In this document: in pieces, positions 11,761 to 24,393 of the stretch
Numbering within the stretch: the first letter of the stretch is position 1
Layout: every line of letters starts with the position of its first letter
DNA from: Asparagopsis taxiformis
Taxonomy: Eukaryota; Rhodophyta; Florideophyceae; Bonnemaisoniales; Bonnemaisoniaceae
NCBI GenBank assembly: GCA_030407315.1
Contig: JALQPE010000092.1
Span: 62,001 to 126,000, forward strand
Length of the DNA stretch: 64,000 nt
Direction: 5' to 3'
The notes under the pieces: model-generated
Databases searched by the model: none
What the model was told of the DNA's origin: nothing
What the model saw: only the letters and a program-made list of their open reading frames with translations
Position numbers and translations under genes: made by a program

Positions 11761-12219
11761 GAGCATTACAGCATCATTCTTGAATAGCATGCACCCGAGT
11801 TTTTTGAGAAATTTTTCGCCGACTTATTTCCCGGGTACCCTCAGGGTACATCACCTGAACATGTTGCCACCCCTTTGCATGGATGTCAAATGAACAGATA
11901 GGAAACAGTGGCATTGGGGGAAGATGTACGCCCGAAACTCGTCAAAATTGGATTGCAGTAAGCAGGGGCAAACCGAAAAACGAAAAGTCGGTGAACTTCT
12001 TTCAGAATTCTACGCGCAAACTCCGCTGCTCTACGAAGGTAGTCTTCAGGGTAGCCCATATCCGAAGAAAACTTTACCAAGCTAGGCAAATTGACAACGT
12101 ATTACAGCGAAAGTTACATAAATCATGTGCATTAAAGGAACAATTCAGAGACTACTGGTTGAGGAGCTGGCGCCGTAAAGTGTGGTACCTGTTCTCCCGT
12201 GCGAGATGTATATTCAAGT
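11761..12219. other. Spacer between piggyBac and glutamine synthetase 1
   Basis: This spacer of about 460 bases holds the 3' flank of the glutamine synthetase gene. No coding frame, RNA gene or repeat was recognised. Confidence 0.6.
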
Positions 12220-13272
12220 CTAATCATCAATACAGCATGTCTGGACAAGCATCCTCGTAACTACATAAGGGTCACAATTGCCTGCCGGGCGACGATCTTC
12301 AAAATAACCATACCCCTTCTCCTTAACATCGCTGCCTACACGACATGATGCTCCCCTGTCCGCCACACCCCACTTGAATTCCTCGATCGATGCCGTCTCG
12401 TGTTTTCCAGTGAGCCGTTCCTCATTCCCAGTTCCATACGCTTCAATGTGCTCCTTATGCTTCAACTTGAGTTTCTCTAGAGCGGGAACAATTGCAGCTT
12501 CATACCCACCCGCTTCTCGCATTGGCTTGGTGGAAAAGTTGGAATGGCATCCAGACCCATTCCAGTCTCCCTTCACCGGTTTAGGGTCATAGTTCACATC
12601 TAGTCCCTTCATCTCGGCAATACGCTCCAGCATGTACCGTGCAATCCACAGCATGTCGCCCTCTTCAATTCCCACAGCTGGTCCGATCTGGAACTCCCAT
12701 TGTCCCGGTGCAACCTCCGCATTGATACCCGAGATCTTAATTCCCGCATACACGCATGCTTTAAAGTGAGCATCTGCAATCTCTCGTCCAAACATCTTTG
12801 ACCCTGACACACCACAGTAGTATGGACCCTGTGGTTCCGGCCTACCTTTGGCCGGGAAACCGATCGGTTTCTCAGTGGTAGGATCCATCAGGAAATATTC
12901 TTGCTCTAGTCCGAACCATGGTTCTAGATCCTCGACAGTTTTCATGGCGAGGGCGCACTCGTGCCGTGTGTTGGTTGGGAGCGGCGCACCCTCCGGCGTG
13001 TATGTATCACACATTACAAGGATGTTTGGAGCGCCACGGAAAGGATCTGGGTACATTGCCTGTGGCTTGAGGATGACTTCTGAACTGGCGCCTGGGGCTT
13101 GTTTTGTGGAAGACCCATCATAATTCCATTCTGGAAGGTCGGAGGCCTCTTGAGCAGCTTTTGTGACATATTTTGCCTTGCTTCGCAGACCGCCGTAACC
13201 GTCAATCCAGACATATTCGGCTATGATGCCATGGTTGATGGGGATAGAAAGAAGGCTTTCAATATTGGACAT
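12220..13272 (-). CDS. Glutamine synthetase, type II, copy 1
   Basis: The 350-residue protein makes glutamine from glutamate, ammonia and ATP and would be cytosolic, as no transit peptide is visible. The start ATG is at 13272, near the usual GSII length. Motifs in order are the N-terminal beta-grasp region ([13 protein letters not shown]), [31 protein letters not shown] (metal ligands), [15 protein letters not shown], the ATP-site [18 protein letters not shown], and [10 protein letters not shown]. It faces away from a second copy at 14879-15946. From the codons after WNYDGSST to the stop the two genes are nearly identical at the DNA level, while the first 60 or so residues and the 3' flank differ. 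Charged differences remain at a few sites, for example FPAKGRPEP against FPAEGEPEP. Confidence 0.96.
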   Translation of the reverse strand: MSNIESLLSIPINHGIIAEYVWIDGYGGLRSKAKYVTKAAQEASDLPEWNYDGSSTKQAPGASSEVILKPQAMYPDPFRGAPNILVMCDTYTPEGAPLPTNTRHECALAMKTVEDLEPWFGLEQEYFLMDPTTEKPIGFPAKGRPEPQGPYYCGVSGSKMFGREIADAHFKACVYAGIKISGINAEVAPGQWEFQIGPAVGIEEGDMLWIARYMLERIAEMKGLDVNYDPKPVKGDWNGSGCHSNFSTKPMREAGGYEAAIVPALEKLKLKHKEHIEAYGTGNEERLTGKHETASIEEFKWGVADRGASCRVGSDVKEKGYGYFEDRRPAGNCDPYVVTRMLVQTCCIDD

Positions 13273-14878
13273 TGTCGATAATGCGATAGGACTCGAAAAG
13301 AGAGAGGTCTGGGTAGATTGAGTGAGTAGTCATTGCTTAAATATTTGTGATCGTTGGGCTCCGGAAAAAGTGGGAATTTCCCACACCGGGAAATTTGTGG
13401 ATGGGATCAGTGGAGTGCTTCCAACTGGAAAATGGAAACGATAAGCGGTAGAAAAGAAAAAGATTAAACAAACTTGATAACAATGTATTCTGCTACTGGC
13501 CCAAGACCATGATCGTCAATAGGTTTTGTTGAAATCATGCGAGTAGTGTTGACCACGTCACAGAATAAGTCGCGCAGCGTACTTCCACCTGGGAAAAGCT
13601 ACGAAGTAGACGTGTATATTTGGAGAGGTATGTGCTTCATTCATCTCTGTTTCTTCTTCGTGCACAGAGGGTTACAACATGGCCAATCAGGCATGGTAGC
13701 TTTGTCTGCAATTAGAGTGGACTAGTACTAGCCTTCACAGACTTGAAAATATACGATTCGACTTGAAACACGTGTGACTCAGCGTATGGAAGACAGCAAG
13801 TGGCGTGCGTACGACACGCGTCCGAAACTGTAGGATCCAAGTGTAGGTTTCCAATTCACATTGCTGCAAAAGTATTGATGGCTGGTGTTGCGCAATATGT
13901 GCTCGATACAATACAGTTCGGCCCTCACATTGCGACGTACCAGCAAACACGTTCAGACTACACATGTACTCAAGCAATTACACACCCCAGATCAAGCATG
14001 GACAGCGTGCCAGATTGAGTCTGAACCCCACTGTCATGGCACATGGCTGAATTGGTTTGATATTTCTGGTCATCTCACATGCGGTGATTGATGCGCGCCA
14101 ACTGATGAAGAAGTCGTTGTTCAATGTAGTTGTGCCTCACGATTCAACCGTGCTATTTATTTTAGCACCGTAAAGTAGGCCGTCTCTACTGATAATACCC
14201 TAGTTAGTGCAACGTAATTGGTGCGACGCGGCGGAGTAAAACTCAACCGAGACGTCAGCTATATCTCTTCGAGCCCGTCTTCTATTCAAGCGCGCTGCAC
14301 GACGACGATATCGCTCGCAGCAAATGCTCATCTCGACTAATCCCACTACTGTAATTCGGAATGAACGGCCGAGAGCGCGAAACATTTTGGTGCGTCTGCA
14401 GTCATAACTCGATGATCTCCGCCGGAGGTTGGATGAGTGGTTAACAACGAGCAATTTTTCCAGCGTGTATCAAGCCAATTCACACGGAGCGCTCGTCCAA
14501 CCCCGATTTGGTTGGATGATGCGAGTCCAGCGCAGTGCGTGATCTGCCGACGAGCTCAGCTCGACGCCAACCAACAAACCGTTTGCCCTCCTCCGCCCAA
14601 TCATTTTCTGGCTACTGTGTAACACGCAAGTTGTCCAACAAGTATCATATCCAAAATCATGCAAACTTGCTTTACTAGTCGCTGCAAAAATCGTTCAAGA
14701 TATTTCCTCAACGTCTGAAATATCGCTCGTAGCCCACGTTCCCATCAACATTGGTCACTGTCTTGTCAGCAATCATTGTATCACCGCCTTCCGTTCTCTA
14801 CATAAACGATAATCTTCCCCTGATCACACTGCAATCACACCATCATCTGCGCCTTCCCGTATCTCGCTCTAATTCGCA
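13273..14878. other. Intergenic region between divergent glutamine synthetases
   Basis: This 1.6-kb space lies between the start codons of two divergently transcribed glutamine synthetase genes and must hold both promoters. No conserved gene, RNA or repeat was recognised. A pyrimidine-rich stretch precedes the start at 14879. Confidence 0.55.
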
Positions 14879-15946
14879 ATGGCATCCAACGATTCAGCCA
14901 CTTTCCGTGATCTCCTTGCCCTCCCCATTCAACAAGGCTGCATTGCTGAGTACGTCTGGATAGACGGCTACAGCGGCGTCCGCGGCAAGGCTAGATACCT
15001 CAACTCTATTCCATCTTCCGCTGCCGATATCCCCGATTGGAACTATGATGGATCTTCCACAAACCAAGCCCCAGGCGCCAGTTCAGAAGTCATCCTCAAG
15101 CCACAGGCAATGTACCCAGATCCTTTCCGTGGCGCTCCAAACATCCTTGTAATGTGTGATACATACACGCCGGAGGGTGCGCCGCTCCCAACCAACACAC
15201 GGCACGAGTGCGCCCTCGCCATGAAAACTGTCGAGGATCTAGAACCATGGTTCGGACTAGAGCAAGAATATTTCCTGATGGATCCTACCACTAAGAAACC
15301 GATCGGTTTCCCGGCCGAAGGTGAGCCGGAACCACAGGGTCCATACTACTGTGGTGTGTCAGGGTCAAAGATGTTTGGACGAGAGATTGCAGATGCTCAC
15401 TTTAAAGCATGCGTGTATGCGGGAATTAAGATTTCGGGTATCAATGCGGAGGTTGCACCGGGACAATGGGAGTTCCAGATCGGACCAGCTGTGGGAATTG
15501 AAGAGGGTGACATGCTGTGGATAGCACGGTACATGCTGGAGCGTATTGCCGAGATGAAGGGATTAGATGTGAACTATGACCCTAAACCGGTGAAGGGAGA
15601 CTGGAATGGGTCTGGATGCCATTCCAACTTTTCCACCAAGCCAATGCGAGAAGCGGGTGGGTATGAAGCTGCAATTGTTCCCGCTCTAGAGAAACTCAAG
15701 TTGAAGCATAAGGAGCACATTGAAGCGTATGGAACTGGGAATGAGGAACGGCTCACTGGAAAACACGAGACGGCATCGATCGGGGAATTCAAGTGGGGTG
15801 TGGCGGACAGGGGAGCATCGTGTCGTGTAGGCAGCGATGTTGAGGAGAAGGGGTATGGTTATTTTGAAGATCGTCGCCCGGCAGGCAATTGTGACCCTTA
15901 TGTAGTTACGAGGATGCTTGTCCAGACATGCTGTATTGATGATTAG
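14879..15946 (+). CDS. Glutamine synthetase, type II, copy 2
   Basis: The 355-residue protein has the same GSII motifs as copy 1: [57 protein letters not shown] and [10 protein letters not shown]. All catalytic motifs are present, so it should be active. Its N-terminus ([20 protein letters not shown]) differs clearly from that of copy 1, and the alignment becomes almost perfect from about 15065 to the TAG stop. Beyond the stop the two flanks are unrelated. This pattern suggests an older inverted duplication whose coding bodies have recently been homogenised by gene conversion. Confidence 0.96.
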   Translation: MASNDSATFRDLLALPIQQGCIAEYVWIDGYSGVRGKARYLNSIPSSAADIPDWNYDGSSTNQAPGASSEVILKPQAMYPDPFRGAPNILVMCDTYTPEGAPLPTNTRHECALAMKTVEDLEPWFGLEQEYFLMDPTTKKPIGFPAEGEPEPQGPYYCGVSGSKMFGREIADAHFKACVYAGIKISGINAEVAPGQWEFQIGPAVGIEEGDMLWIARYMLERIAEMKGLDVNYDPKPVKGDWNGSGCHSNFSTKPMREAGGYEAAIVPALEKLKLKHKEHIEAYGTGNEERLTGKHETASIGEFKWGVADRGASCRVGSDVEEKGYGYFEDRRPAGNCDPYVVTRMLVQTCCIDD

Positions 15947-18900
15947 GGTTGTGAAGTTTCTGATCATTGCTCGCTGCTTCGCTGCTTGTGAAAGACTCGT
16001 TAGTTCTTTCCCAACCTCGAGATAAGAGTAAAGTGAGAGTGAGGCGACTTGTAGTGGAGGCATTCAATTGGTTTTGTCTCCATCGGGTTCCATAGTCTAA
16101 TGATGGATCGATTGATTCCTCTCGCTTACAAACATCTGCCTTTAGTGTGCTGTGCAGTTATTCCGTGAACGTGCCATACTGACTGGCTGAACGGCATCGC
16201 TATCAAGTCCACGTATGCCGAAAATCTCAGGTAGGTGAATAAACGAGCACCATTCTACGAACCATGATACCGTAGCAAGCAATGCGCTGTTAATCTTTGC
16301 AGGATATGTATTTTTGTGCTCATGAGCATACGAGGAGCTTGATCATTGGAGCAATCAGCCAATATATACCTCATGATAGTTATTTGCAATGGTGGAAACA
16401 TTGCTCCTGTATATCGAAAGAATGCGTAGAAAGTTTTCCGCATATCGACACGCTTTGTCGATCATGAATTTTACCTGCACGTTTTCTCCATGACGCAAGT
16501 ACGGAGTTTGTTCTTCGATAGGCAAATTTATCAAATCAAATCGGTTGACAAACACAATGGTTGAGAGAACACAGGTGTTGCATGAAAGCATCTTGATGAG
16601 CGAGAAGCTTGTACTATTTCAATTTAGCTCAGATGTATGATGCAACTGTTACCGCTGTAACTTGCCCTTGATGTTTGTCTGATGTTGTTATGTGCAAAAT
16701 GTGGTTCTTTGTGACGGCGGAGCAAAAATGTGAGGAAACGCATCGTGTCATGATTCTTTGCCCACTTTTCATCTTCAGCGAGCGGTGAGACCAGAAAGGC
16801 TGACAAGACACTTGCAACACGACTGCAATACCGAATGACACAAATCACCCGGATCAAGTCAGTTGAGGACGTACTCTCAAGAATTCCCATATCGCCGTAA
16901 GCGCAGGATTGTTCATGAAGTGTAAGGAAAGTATACGAAGCATGTCGGTACTTGAGCCACAGTTTTGCCAAAAATACGATTTTAGACATTTCTCACCTCG
17001 CTCCCGCGAGCAATTTTTCGACTCAAGTTCAGCATGCCTTGGATGAGGATAACTCGAAGCGAGTGCTGCCGGCTTTGAAAGAATCTCATGTAGGTTGCCT
17101 CAACCATTGGAAGCACTCAATATAGATTCTGCAAACATCCGAAATCAACATCGTGTCTCACTCCAATAGCGTCGTGTCGGTAGGAAGCATGATCTCATGC
17201 CTCATATCAAATTGGATCGAACGATTGTTGGCAATTGCTGATGGGCTACTAACGTGACACAACCTTACAAACTTGATGATACTTAATCTTGGTCCAATCT
17301 AAGCACACTATCAAGTAATATTGGCATTGTTTGCATGATAGCTGCATATTACCCAGAGATGTGTGTCTCCGAAAATTCCACCATAATGCTTGCTTGAAGC
17401 CACCACATCACCTGTGTCTATCCATCTATCGAGCGTTCTTTTGGTGAAAATCTCGATGTTCTCACAGAAAGCTTGATGTTTGATTCTGTCAATATACCTC
17501 TTCATGATACCTCCCCAAAGCGATCGGAATCAAGTTGGCAAAGTAGCGGCGGTTACGCTGGAAACAAATCGCAGGTTCACGCAATAAGTATCTCAACGTG
17601 AAAACTCTCGCCATGTTGGAATGATGCTTTGTGAATGGGGTACCTACACTCACATCATAGTAGATGCACAAAGCTACACAATTTTGTCCGTCACATACTA
17701 TCTCGTGTTTGGTTTTTCACCTCACATTTCATGGAATATTCCATCGTTGTGTTACTTATAACTCTTGGAAGATCATGAATAGTATCCCTGCACTTGTAGA
17801 AGGGCGAAAAATCAGGAAACTTGCAGAACAGCCGATATTTTTGTTATCTTGAAGTTGTCCGGGATGAGCAAATAATATGGTTGTAGTGGTTAAGAACCTT
17901 GTCTAAGGCACTAAATTTATCATGCTGTTTTCGGCTCACAACTTGAGTTTTGAATTTTGGTCTCGGCTGCAGATGTAGTGGGTAAACATGTGATTCGATT
18001 ATCGTTTATAGTAACAACAAAAAGTTCTCAGTACTGGCTCTAGTTGGCGACAGACAGGTCATTTCTGCCGGGTTTCCAAAACATGAAAAGGTTCCGTGCG
18101 CAAGTCGGCGTTGTTTCCATTGGCGTTAGTTCAACGACAAACATAAGTGAAGCGATTTCGGAAACGAAGTAGTCTCAAATTTGAAAACATGTGCGACTGC
18201 AGAGATGAAATGCCAAACGGCTATGTTCAGGAGTTTAGCTCGAGTCCAATACCGTCTTGAAATTTGTAAAACACATGCTGGCCTATCGCAATTTCGCACA
18301 GCGTGGTGACTAGATGTTAATGGTGACACGGTAGTGTCTGTAACATTGTTTTCGTCGAAAGCAATGAAGTATTGTATTTTCTCTCGTCATTCGTCTAAAC
18401 TATGTGATCTGGGGAGAAAATACAGTAGGCGCTGAATTGTGAAGTTGTACAAGTGGGAACAGGCAGTTTCGAGTACGAGTGGAGGGCAATTATGAGGTCA
18501 ACGGCGGGTGAAATTAGACGGGGTGAGATGAAACGTGATTTTGGCGGGATAAGCGTGTGTGTGTCAAACGTCGGGAGTGATGGTGCGGAATGGCTGCAAC
18601 CGGCACAAGCGAGTGTTCTGCTCAACTCGGCAGGGGGACTGCAAATTGATCTCCGTTTATGCAGTGCCTCAACACAAACGCGGCTGTGAAAGGCAAAGGG
18701 TTGGGTGCGAACTCTCCTCGTTTAGCATGGTCAAAGCATGTTGGATTGAGGTAGAGAACGAGCAAAGTTGGGAACAGATATCTCTGGAGGCAGAAGAGAA
18801 AGAAAGGAGAGGATGCATGAGTTACTGCAGAGCATAGAGCGTAGTGAAGTGCACGGCGCTGGCGAGCGCTGTACACTATACTATTCTTTTTCAGTACACG

Positions 18901-20661
18901 ACTAGCGGCATTGCGGGTCTATGGGAGTGACGCAGAGTGAGTTGTTATCTATATATAGCGATGAGTTGGCTACAATAATCAATGTAAAGTATCGACGGGT
19001 AGACGCGCGGCATGTATATTGAATTTCAGGCGAAGAGGAGCTGTATTGTGTTGTGTTCAGCCAGTGAGCATCGAGAGCCGGGAAAATATGTTCCCTGCAT
19101 CAAAGTCTCGGTATGCAGCTCAGCCAAGAGACGCAAAGTTGCGCCGTCGCGTCATTACTACGGTAATAAGTGCTGCATCAAGGTATGTCGTTTACCAGCA
19201 GCGATGTTGCGCTGAGCTGTCGCGCGCGTGCGGATGCAGGTAGAGTTGAATCAAGCGTACCATCTTGGGCTTTGACACAGTGCACTCACCGTCCGCTACC
19301 ATCGTCTTATCGAACAATCGATCGATCCATGTTCAAAGTCTGTACGCTTGGCATTGGAATGACAAACATTACACTATATGCGCATGCCAACCACTGAATT
19401 CTACTCGTATGTGTTGCACGGGTCAAGTGTTTGGCCAAACTGCGCTATCTGCGTGAGTGCAGTGCTCATAACAAACAGTTTACTTGTACTTACCGCGAGC
19501 CGCAGTGCGCGCTGCACAGCGCTGCAACAACGCGTCGCTCGCCCATCACTCTCTTCCATCCCTCCACTCGATTCCACTCCGTTCGCCAACCGCTTGGCTT
19601 TTACTGGCGCAGCAACAAAATGTCGCGCGTGCGTTGTTTCTATTGGCAGCGCGCCACGCTCCCATTTCGAAAACACCAGACACGCCGCTTGCTGTGCCTC
19701 GACTTACTGTAGTTGGAACGCCCGCCAGACTCATTTATATTTCTTTGCGACTCACATTGCCAACAACGGTACTCTTCAACTTACATCCACAATAGAATGC
19801 TTCCGCAGCTTCAACCCCTGCACCCGTCGTCGAACCGCTCGCACTGGACCATACGCTCTGCACATGCGTTCGTTGCGTGGAATTTCTTCATCACATCTAA
19901 TATCTGCCGATTTGCCAGCAAGCTGAACCAACAATCCAGCCAGCGCAACACACCATGCTCGCAACCTCAACCATTCCCCCGCTCTTAACAATATTCCCAA
20001 TAACATTTGTTACATTTGTCCTGCAGCGTCTAAACAGACCACACGCACATAGTATCCTATCTCATCCCGCCCCCATTACCACCATCCCGCCACATCACCG
20101 CACTACTCACTGCTCATATAATACACTCAACCAGCACGTGTGACATGTCTTTTACACCTCGACTCCGCCACCCGTACACACAACTGCGCAACACACTGGG
20201 CATGTCGCTCGTCGCTCCATCTTCTCTAGTACGCGCGACCACACCTCACTCATTCCTCCACCTTGTAGTCCAGTAATTCGTTCCAACACCCAGTCCGTTG
20301 AAGCTTTACCAGCTTGTGCCGCGCATGTGCTAGCATTTCTCCCTTCCCAATCTCTATAAGCCTGCCTCTTACCCTTCAGCTAATTTTATTGCTTGGGACA
20401 CCCCATCGCACCACACCACTTTGCTCAGCCCAGCATTGCCAGTAACTTGTCAGTCCTTATCCTGTACCTTTCACTTGCAGTACTACGCTGCCCCAATCCC
20501 GGTGCTTTCCGCCAATTGCCGCTGCCAGCTGCCATCGCTCCCATTTTCTTTAAAACCCACGCATCTCTACCAGTTGCTATTTTCGTAACAACTCAATATC
20601 TTGCCTACCCCCAGCCCCATAGACGCACTCCGTATCTTTACGTTCACGTTCGATCATCGGC
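15947..20661. other. 4.7-kb gene-free stretch
   Basis: No frame in this interval looks like a conserved protein; the longest (19378-19926) has low-complexity, Cys/Arg/Ser-rich composition typical of chance frames. There is no tRNA, LTR or inverted repeat that I could recognise. From about 19400 the plus strand becomes C-rich and T-poor in purines, leading into the Sel1-repeat gene at 20662, and may be its promoter and 5' leader. Confidence 0.5.
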
Positions 20662-22284
20662 ATGGCAACCGAGGCTCTCCGTCAGACACTGGACGATCTC
20701 TCTCTCGGCAAAGCTCCAATTCGTCCCCCAGAGGACAATCCCCGCTTTCTAGAGGCTCAAGCACTTTTGGATGGCACCGCAACATTGCCTCCAAACCCGC
20801 CAAAGGCTGTTGCTATTCTCGAGTCTCTCTGCGAGGAAGGCGTTGCTGATGCGTACTATGCTCTCGCAAGCATTTTCGAAGATGGTGCCGCAGGTGTTAA
20901 CAAGAAACCACAACGCGCCCTAGAATTGTACGAAAAGGCAGTGGATGCAGGGAGTGTGAGTGCCATGAATGCGCTAGCACTGCTTCTAGAAGATGGTGAT
21001 GAAGGTATTGAGCCTGACGCCCCCCGCGCTGTGCAGCTCTGTGAACGAGCAATTGCATGTGGCCATACCGATGCTATTTTCACATTGGCTCGATTGCTCA
21101 AGTGTGGGGCTGAGGGTGTACCAAAAGACTGTGCTCGTGTTGTTGAACTCTATGAATCTGCTATAGCAAAAGGCAACTGCACTGCAATGAATGATCTTGC
21201 TGTTCTTCTGGAAGATGGAGACGATGACGTCGAGCCCGATCCAGCGCGCTCTGTTGGTTTGTATGAACGCGCTATTGCAGCTGGAAATACTGTGGCGATG
21301 TGTAATCTCGCACGTCTGCTGCGAGATGGCGCACCAGGTGTGGAACGTGACACAGTTGCAGCTGTCTCATTGTATGAAATGGCGATTGAACATGGTGAGA
21401 ATGATGCTATGTGTACGCTGGCCATGCTATTACAAGACGGCGCTCCAGGGGTCGAACCAGATGCAATTCGTGCCGTTGAATTATACGAAAGGGCAATCAA
21501 TGCAGGGGAAACTGAGGCGCTCTATGATCTTGCTTGTTTGTTGGAAGAAGGGCGCGATGATGTGCCAGAAGATCCTGCACGTGCCGTTCGTCTTTTCGAA
21601 CGCGCCATAGAAGCGGGGGATGGGTTCGCTATGTATCGATTGGCATTATTGCTGCATGGCGCAGATGGAGTAGAGAAGGACCTTTCGAGGGCAATTGCGC
21701 TGTACGAGCAGTGCGTACGTGCCGGAAATGGCAGTGCTATGTTTGACTTGGCGTGCCTCTTGGAACGCGGTTCTGAAGAGGGAGACCTAGAACAAGATGT
21801 CGATCGTGCGGTGTTGCTCTACGAACAGGCGGGAGAGTTGGGGAATACAGCAGCACAGTGTCGATTGGCAGAAATCCGCATGGAAGGATTGTATGGGTTT
21901 GAGCCTGACTTTGAGCGGGCTAAATTGCTTTATGAGTCTGGTGTGGAGCGCAATTCGGCGCTTGCAATGCGTGGATTGGCAGGATTGCTGTTATCTGAGG
22001 CTGCGCCGAAGCAGGACCCGGAACGCGCGCTTGAGTTGTATGAAACATGCATGGAAATAGGGGACTATGGAGCAGCGCTTCTACTCGGTCCCGTATTGGA
22101 AAAGGGAGTCGGTGGTGTTGAGAGAAATCCTGCTCGCGCGTGCCGTGCATATGAAATCGCCGTAGAGAGTGGCTGTGATGCGGCAGTGTGGCTTCTAGCT
22201 GATTTGTTGGAGAGAGGTGACGAAGGTGTAGAACGCGACACCGAACGGGCTCGACTTCTTCGCGAAGAGTTGCAACTGAGTTAG
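20662..22284 (+). CDS. Sel1-like (TPR-type) repeat protein
   Basis: The 540-residue protein is made of about 13 consecutive Sel1-like repeats of 36-38 residues from about residue 55 to the end. Each unit has the pattern A-M-x-x-L-A-x-L-L-x-D-G, then a short acidic GVE-D/P segment, then R-A-V-x-L-Y-E-x-A-I-x-x-G. Sel1 repeats fold as paired helices and make scaffolds for protein contacts, often in ER quality control or signalling. No signal peptide, membrane segment or second domain is visible, so the protein is probably a soluble adaptor. The start at 20662 lies just before the first acidic helix. The gene is intronless. The next gene (PsbP-domain) follows on the same strand after 198 bases. 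Confidence 0.92.
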   Translation: MATEALRQTLDDLSLGKAPIRPPEDNPRFLEAQALLDGTATLPPNPPKAVAILESLCEEGVADAYYALASIFEDGAAGVNKKPQRALELYEKAVDAGSVSAMNALALLLEDGDEGIEPDAPRAVQLCERAIACGHTDAIFTLARLLKCGAEGVPKDCARVVELYESAIAKGNCTAMNDLAVLLEDGDDDVEPDPARSVGLYERAIAAGNTVAMCNLARLLRDGAPGVERDTVAAVSLYEMAIEHGENDAMCTLAMLLQDGAPGVEPDAIRAVELYERAINAGETEALYDLACLLEEGRDDVPEDPARAVRLFERAIEAGDGFAMYRLALLLHGADGVEKDLSRAIALYEQCVRAGNGSAMFDLACLLERGSEEGDLEQDVDRAVLLYEQAGELGNTAAQCRLAEIRMEGLYGFEPDFERAKLLYESGVERNSALAMRGLAGLLLSEAAPKQDPERALELYETCMEIGDYGAALLLGPVLEKGVGGVERNPARACRAYEIAVESGCDAAVWLLADLLERGDEGVERDTERARLLREELQLS

Positions 22285-22482
22285 TGGTGAGAAACGTTTG
22301 GTTAAGTTGTACCGTTCGTTCGGTAGCCGTAACTATTGGTAGCTTTGTATGATAATTTTTCGGCGAGGTCCACGCCCACAGCTACAGTAATCAAATTAGA
22401 AATCTCCGTCTTCTCCTCCATCGTCTTCAATACAACGCTATCTTACTTGTCGGTTGCTCTATTGTAACGCGCTACTATCAAA

Positions 22483-23238
22483 ATGGCTTTCGTCCCGTCC
22501 ATGTTGAACGCCCCTAGCCCCAGTTCATCACAATCAGCAAAGACAACCCGTCGGCAGCATTTGCAACATCTCGCTGCACTTGCGTTGACGGTTTCTATTC
22601 CGTTTCCTTCACCCGCATCCGCAGCTCCCTCAAGTCGCCAAGTTATGAATGGCGTACTCTCTGGGTATGGCCTACCAACACTACCGGACGTGCAAGGATT
22701 TTCTCCTCTTCTGGAACAGTATGGCTCATTAGTTGTGCAATTCCAATATCCATCCGCCTGGATCATTGCGCACAATTCGCCACCTGCTGCAGATGACTCC
22801 GGTTTGACGCAAGCCTATGTACGTGCAGCGCGCACTTTGATGGAGGGTAGGAACAGCAGCCTCACTGTTGGCGACTATCGTAAAGCGGAAGGGTTGTCAT
22901 TATTTGTTTCACGCCTCCCGTCAGGCAAAGATATTCACACAGTGAGCTCAGAATTCATTGCAGAACTTGTCACTCCTGGTGATGCTACTGGTAATACCCC
23001 CAACGTCCGAGTCGTACGTGATGTTATGGATACAGAAGGTTACAGAATTGTAGATACGCGGTATGAAAGCATAACTGCCTCGGGATATTCTGTTGCACGT
23101 CGTGGTAGAACTCGCTTCACTGTTTTGTCTGATGGCAAACTATACGCTCTTACCGGCGCCTGCTCGGACATTCGCTGGAAAAAGATTGGCGACGCATTAA
23201 CAACAGCGATTGAAAGCTTCAACGCTTTTCGGGTGTGA
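22483..23238 (+). CDS. PsbP-domain protein of the thylakoid lumen
   Basis: The 251-residue protein begins M-A-F, the Phe-containing start typical of red-algal plastid transit peptides. A Ser/Thr-rich stretch follows, then a twin-arginine lumenal signal (RRQHLQHLAALALTV) and an A-S-A-A processing site near residue 46. The mature part has the PsbP fold signatures: VVQFQYPSAWII, a mid-domain ITASGYSVARRGRTRF strand pair, LYALTGACSDIRWKKI, and a final helix ending in FNAFRV. PsbP-family proteins assist photosystem assembly or stability in the lumen; the exact subfamily (PPL or PPD) is not resolved. The twin-Arg suggests Tat-dependent import. Confidence 0.88.
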   Translation: MAFVPSMLNAPSPSSSQSAKTTRRQHLQHLAALALTVSIPFPSPASAAPSSRQVMNGVLSGYGLPTLPDVQGFSPLLEQYGSLVVQFQYPSAWIIAHNSPPAADDSGLTQAYVRAARTLMEGRNSSLTVGDYRKAEGLSLFVSRLPSGKDIHTVSSEFIAELVTPGDATGNTPNVRVVRDVMDTEGYRIVDTRYESITASGYSVARRGRTRFTVLSDGKLYALTGACSDIRWKKIGDALTTAIESFNAFRV

Positions 23239-24393
23239 GCTTGATGATTTGGCGTTGATTCAGATTTATTTGATGTAGATTGTTGGTCAGTGTGCGGATA
23301 TCTCCCTTTAGCTTCAATATTTCATTGCATCTCGCGAGAGAACAACATGATAGTTTGGCGCACTGCTCACATCACTACCAATTCTTCACCTCATCTAGCT
23401 TTAACATTGTGGATCTTGGTGTTGTCGCCTTTCTACAATCCATCACTTTTATGGCGACATTTGATCGCACTTGTGCGAAGGCTCATCAGTCGCGAATTTC
23501 AGCGACGGAAGTTGTTTGATCGTTCGCGTTTTACTGTAGATTTGTGATGGTCGTTGGCGTTCCACAATCACTGTCAAGCAACGCGGCCGAGGTAGCAAAG
23601 ATGATATATGCGTGCAGCCCTGCTAGACAATGGAACGGGCAGTAGTCACATTAATGCAACGCTTCAGCATGGCGACAACATCTCGAGAACGTGGCACGGA
23701 CAATTTGAGCTATCTTACATTAGTTTACAATCCTGCCTATAATCGTATTGTATCAGCTTCAACCTCCACTCATATATCCATGTAATGCTATCCTAATACG
23801 AATACATGAGCACAGTCAGTCAGAAGTCGTTGAATTTAGGCAGGTCCGGCAACGCAGGTTTGTGCTATTATTATGTCGAAACTTGCATAAAGATCGTTGT
23901 ACATCGGCGCATCGCTCGGTCTCTTGGACCTCTCATACTGATGCGACGGTAAGTCTACCTAGGCTCATGAAAATGGTCGGGGACATTCTTGAAAATCATA
24001 TTAATCGCGTTGCATCACAAGATTGCCTCCAGTTGTTTCGCTGTCATTATGCGAATCTGTAGGCTACGTGTTCGCCAGTAAACTGTTAAAAACCGTCTCA
24101 ATATCTGTACCCTTAAAGGGTACCTCTTGTGCTGCATTTGAATTGCATACGTGTGTATGACATTCGACAAACTGGAATACATTCAATCGAACATACTCGT
24201 TTCAAACAAGAGGAGAAACTATGTGTGCTGCGGAATGGTGGCAAGCAAAACAATACAACCGAGTTGGTGAGATTCATCATCAAAGAATATGGCAGGCAAG
24301 TATAGTCGGGAGTAAAATCAGTAAATGGGAAACTGGCTCCCGTCAGAATCGGCGCTGAAACAAGCCCAATTCACCAATTCAGACACCACTGAA
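23239..24393. other. Intergenic space between convergent genes
   Basis: This 1.15-kb stretch separates the 3' ends of the PsbP-domain gene and the ubiquitin protease. No conserved frame, RNA gene or repeat was recognised; short frames present here have no family signature. Confidence 0.5.

Noticed and set aside
16624..16989. Minus-strand frame of 121 codons in the gene-free stretch
   Set aside because: No domain, no supporting context and composition like the surrounding non-coding DNA.
20856..22150. Antisense frames opposite the Sel1-repeat gene
   Set aside because: Mirror frames caused by the repetitive codon pattern of the Sel1 repeats.
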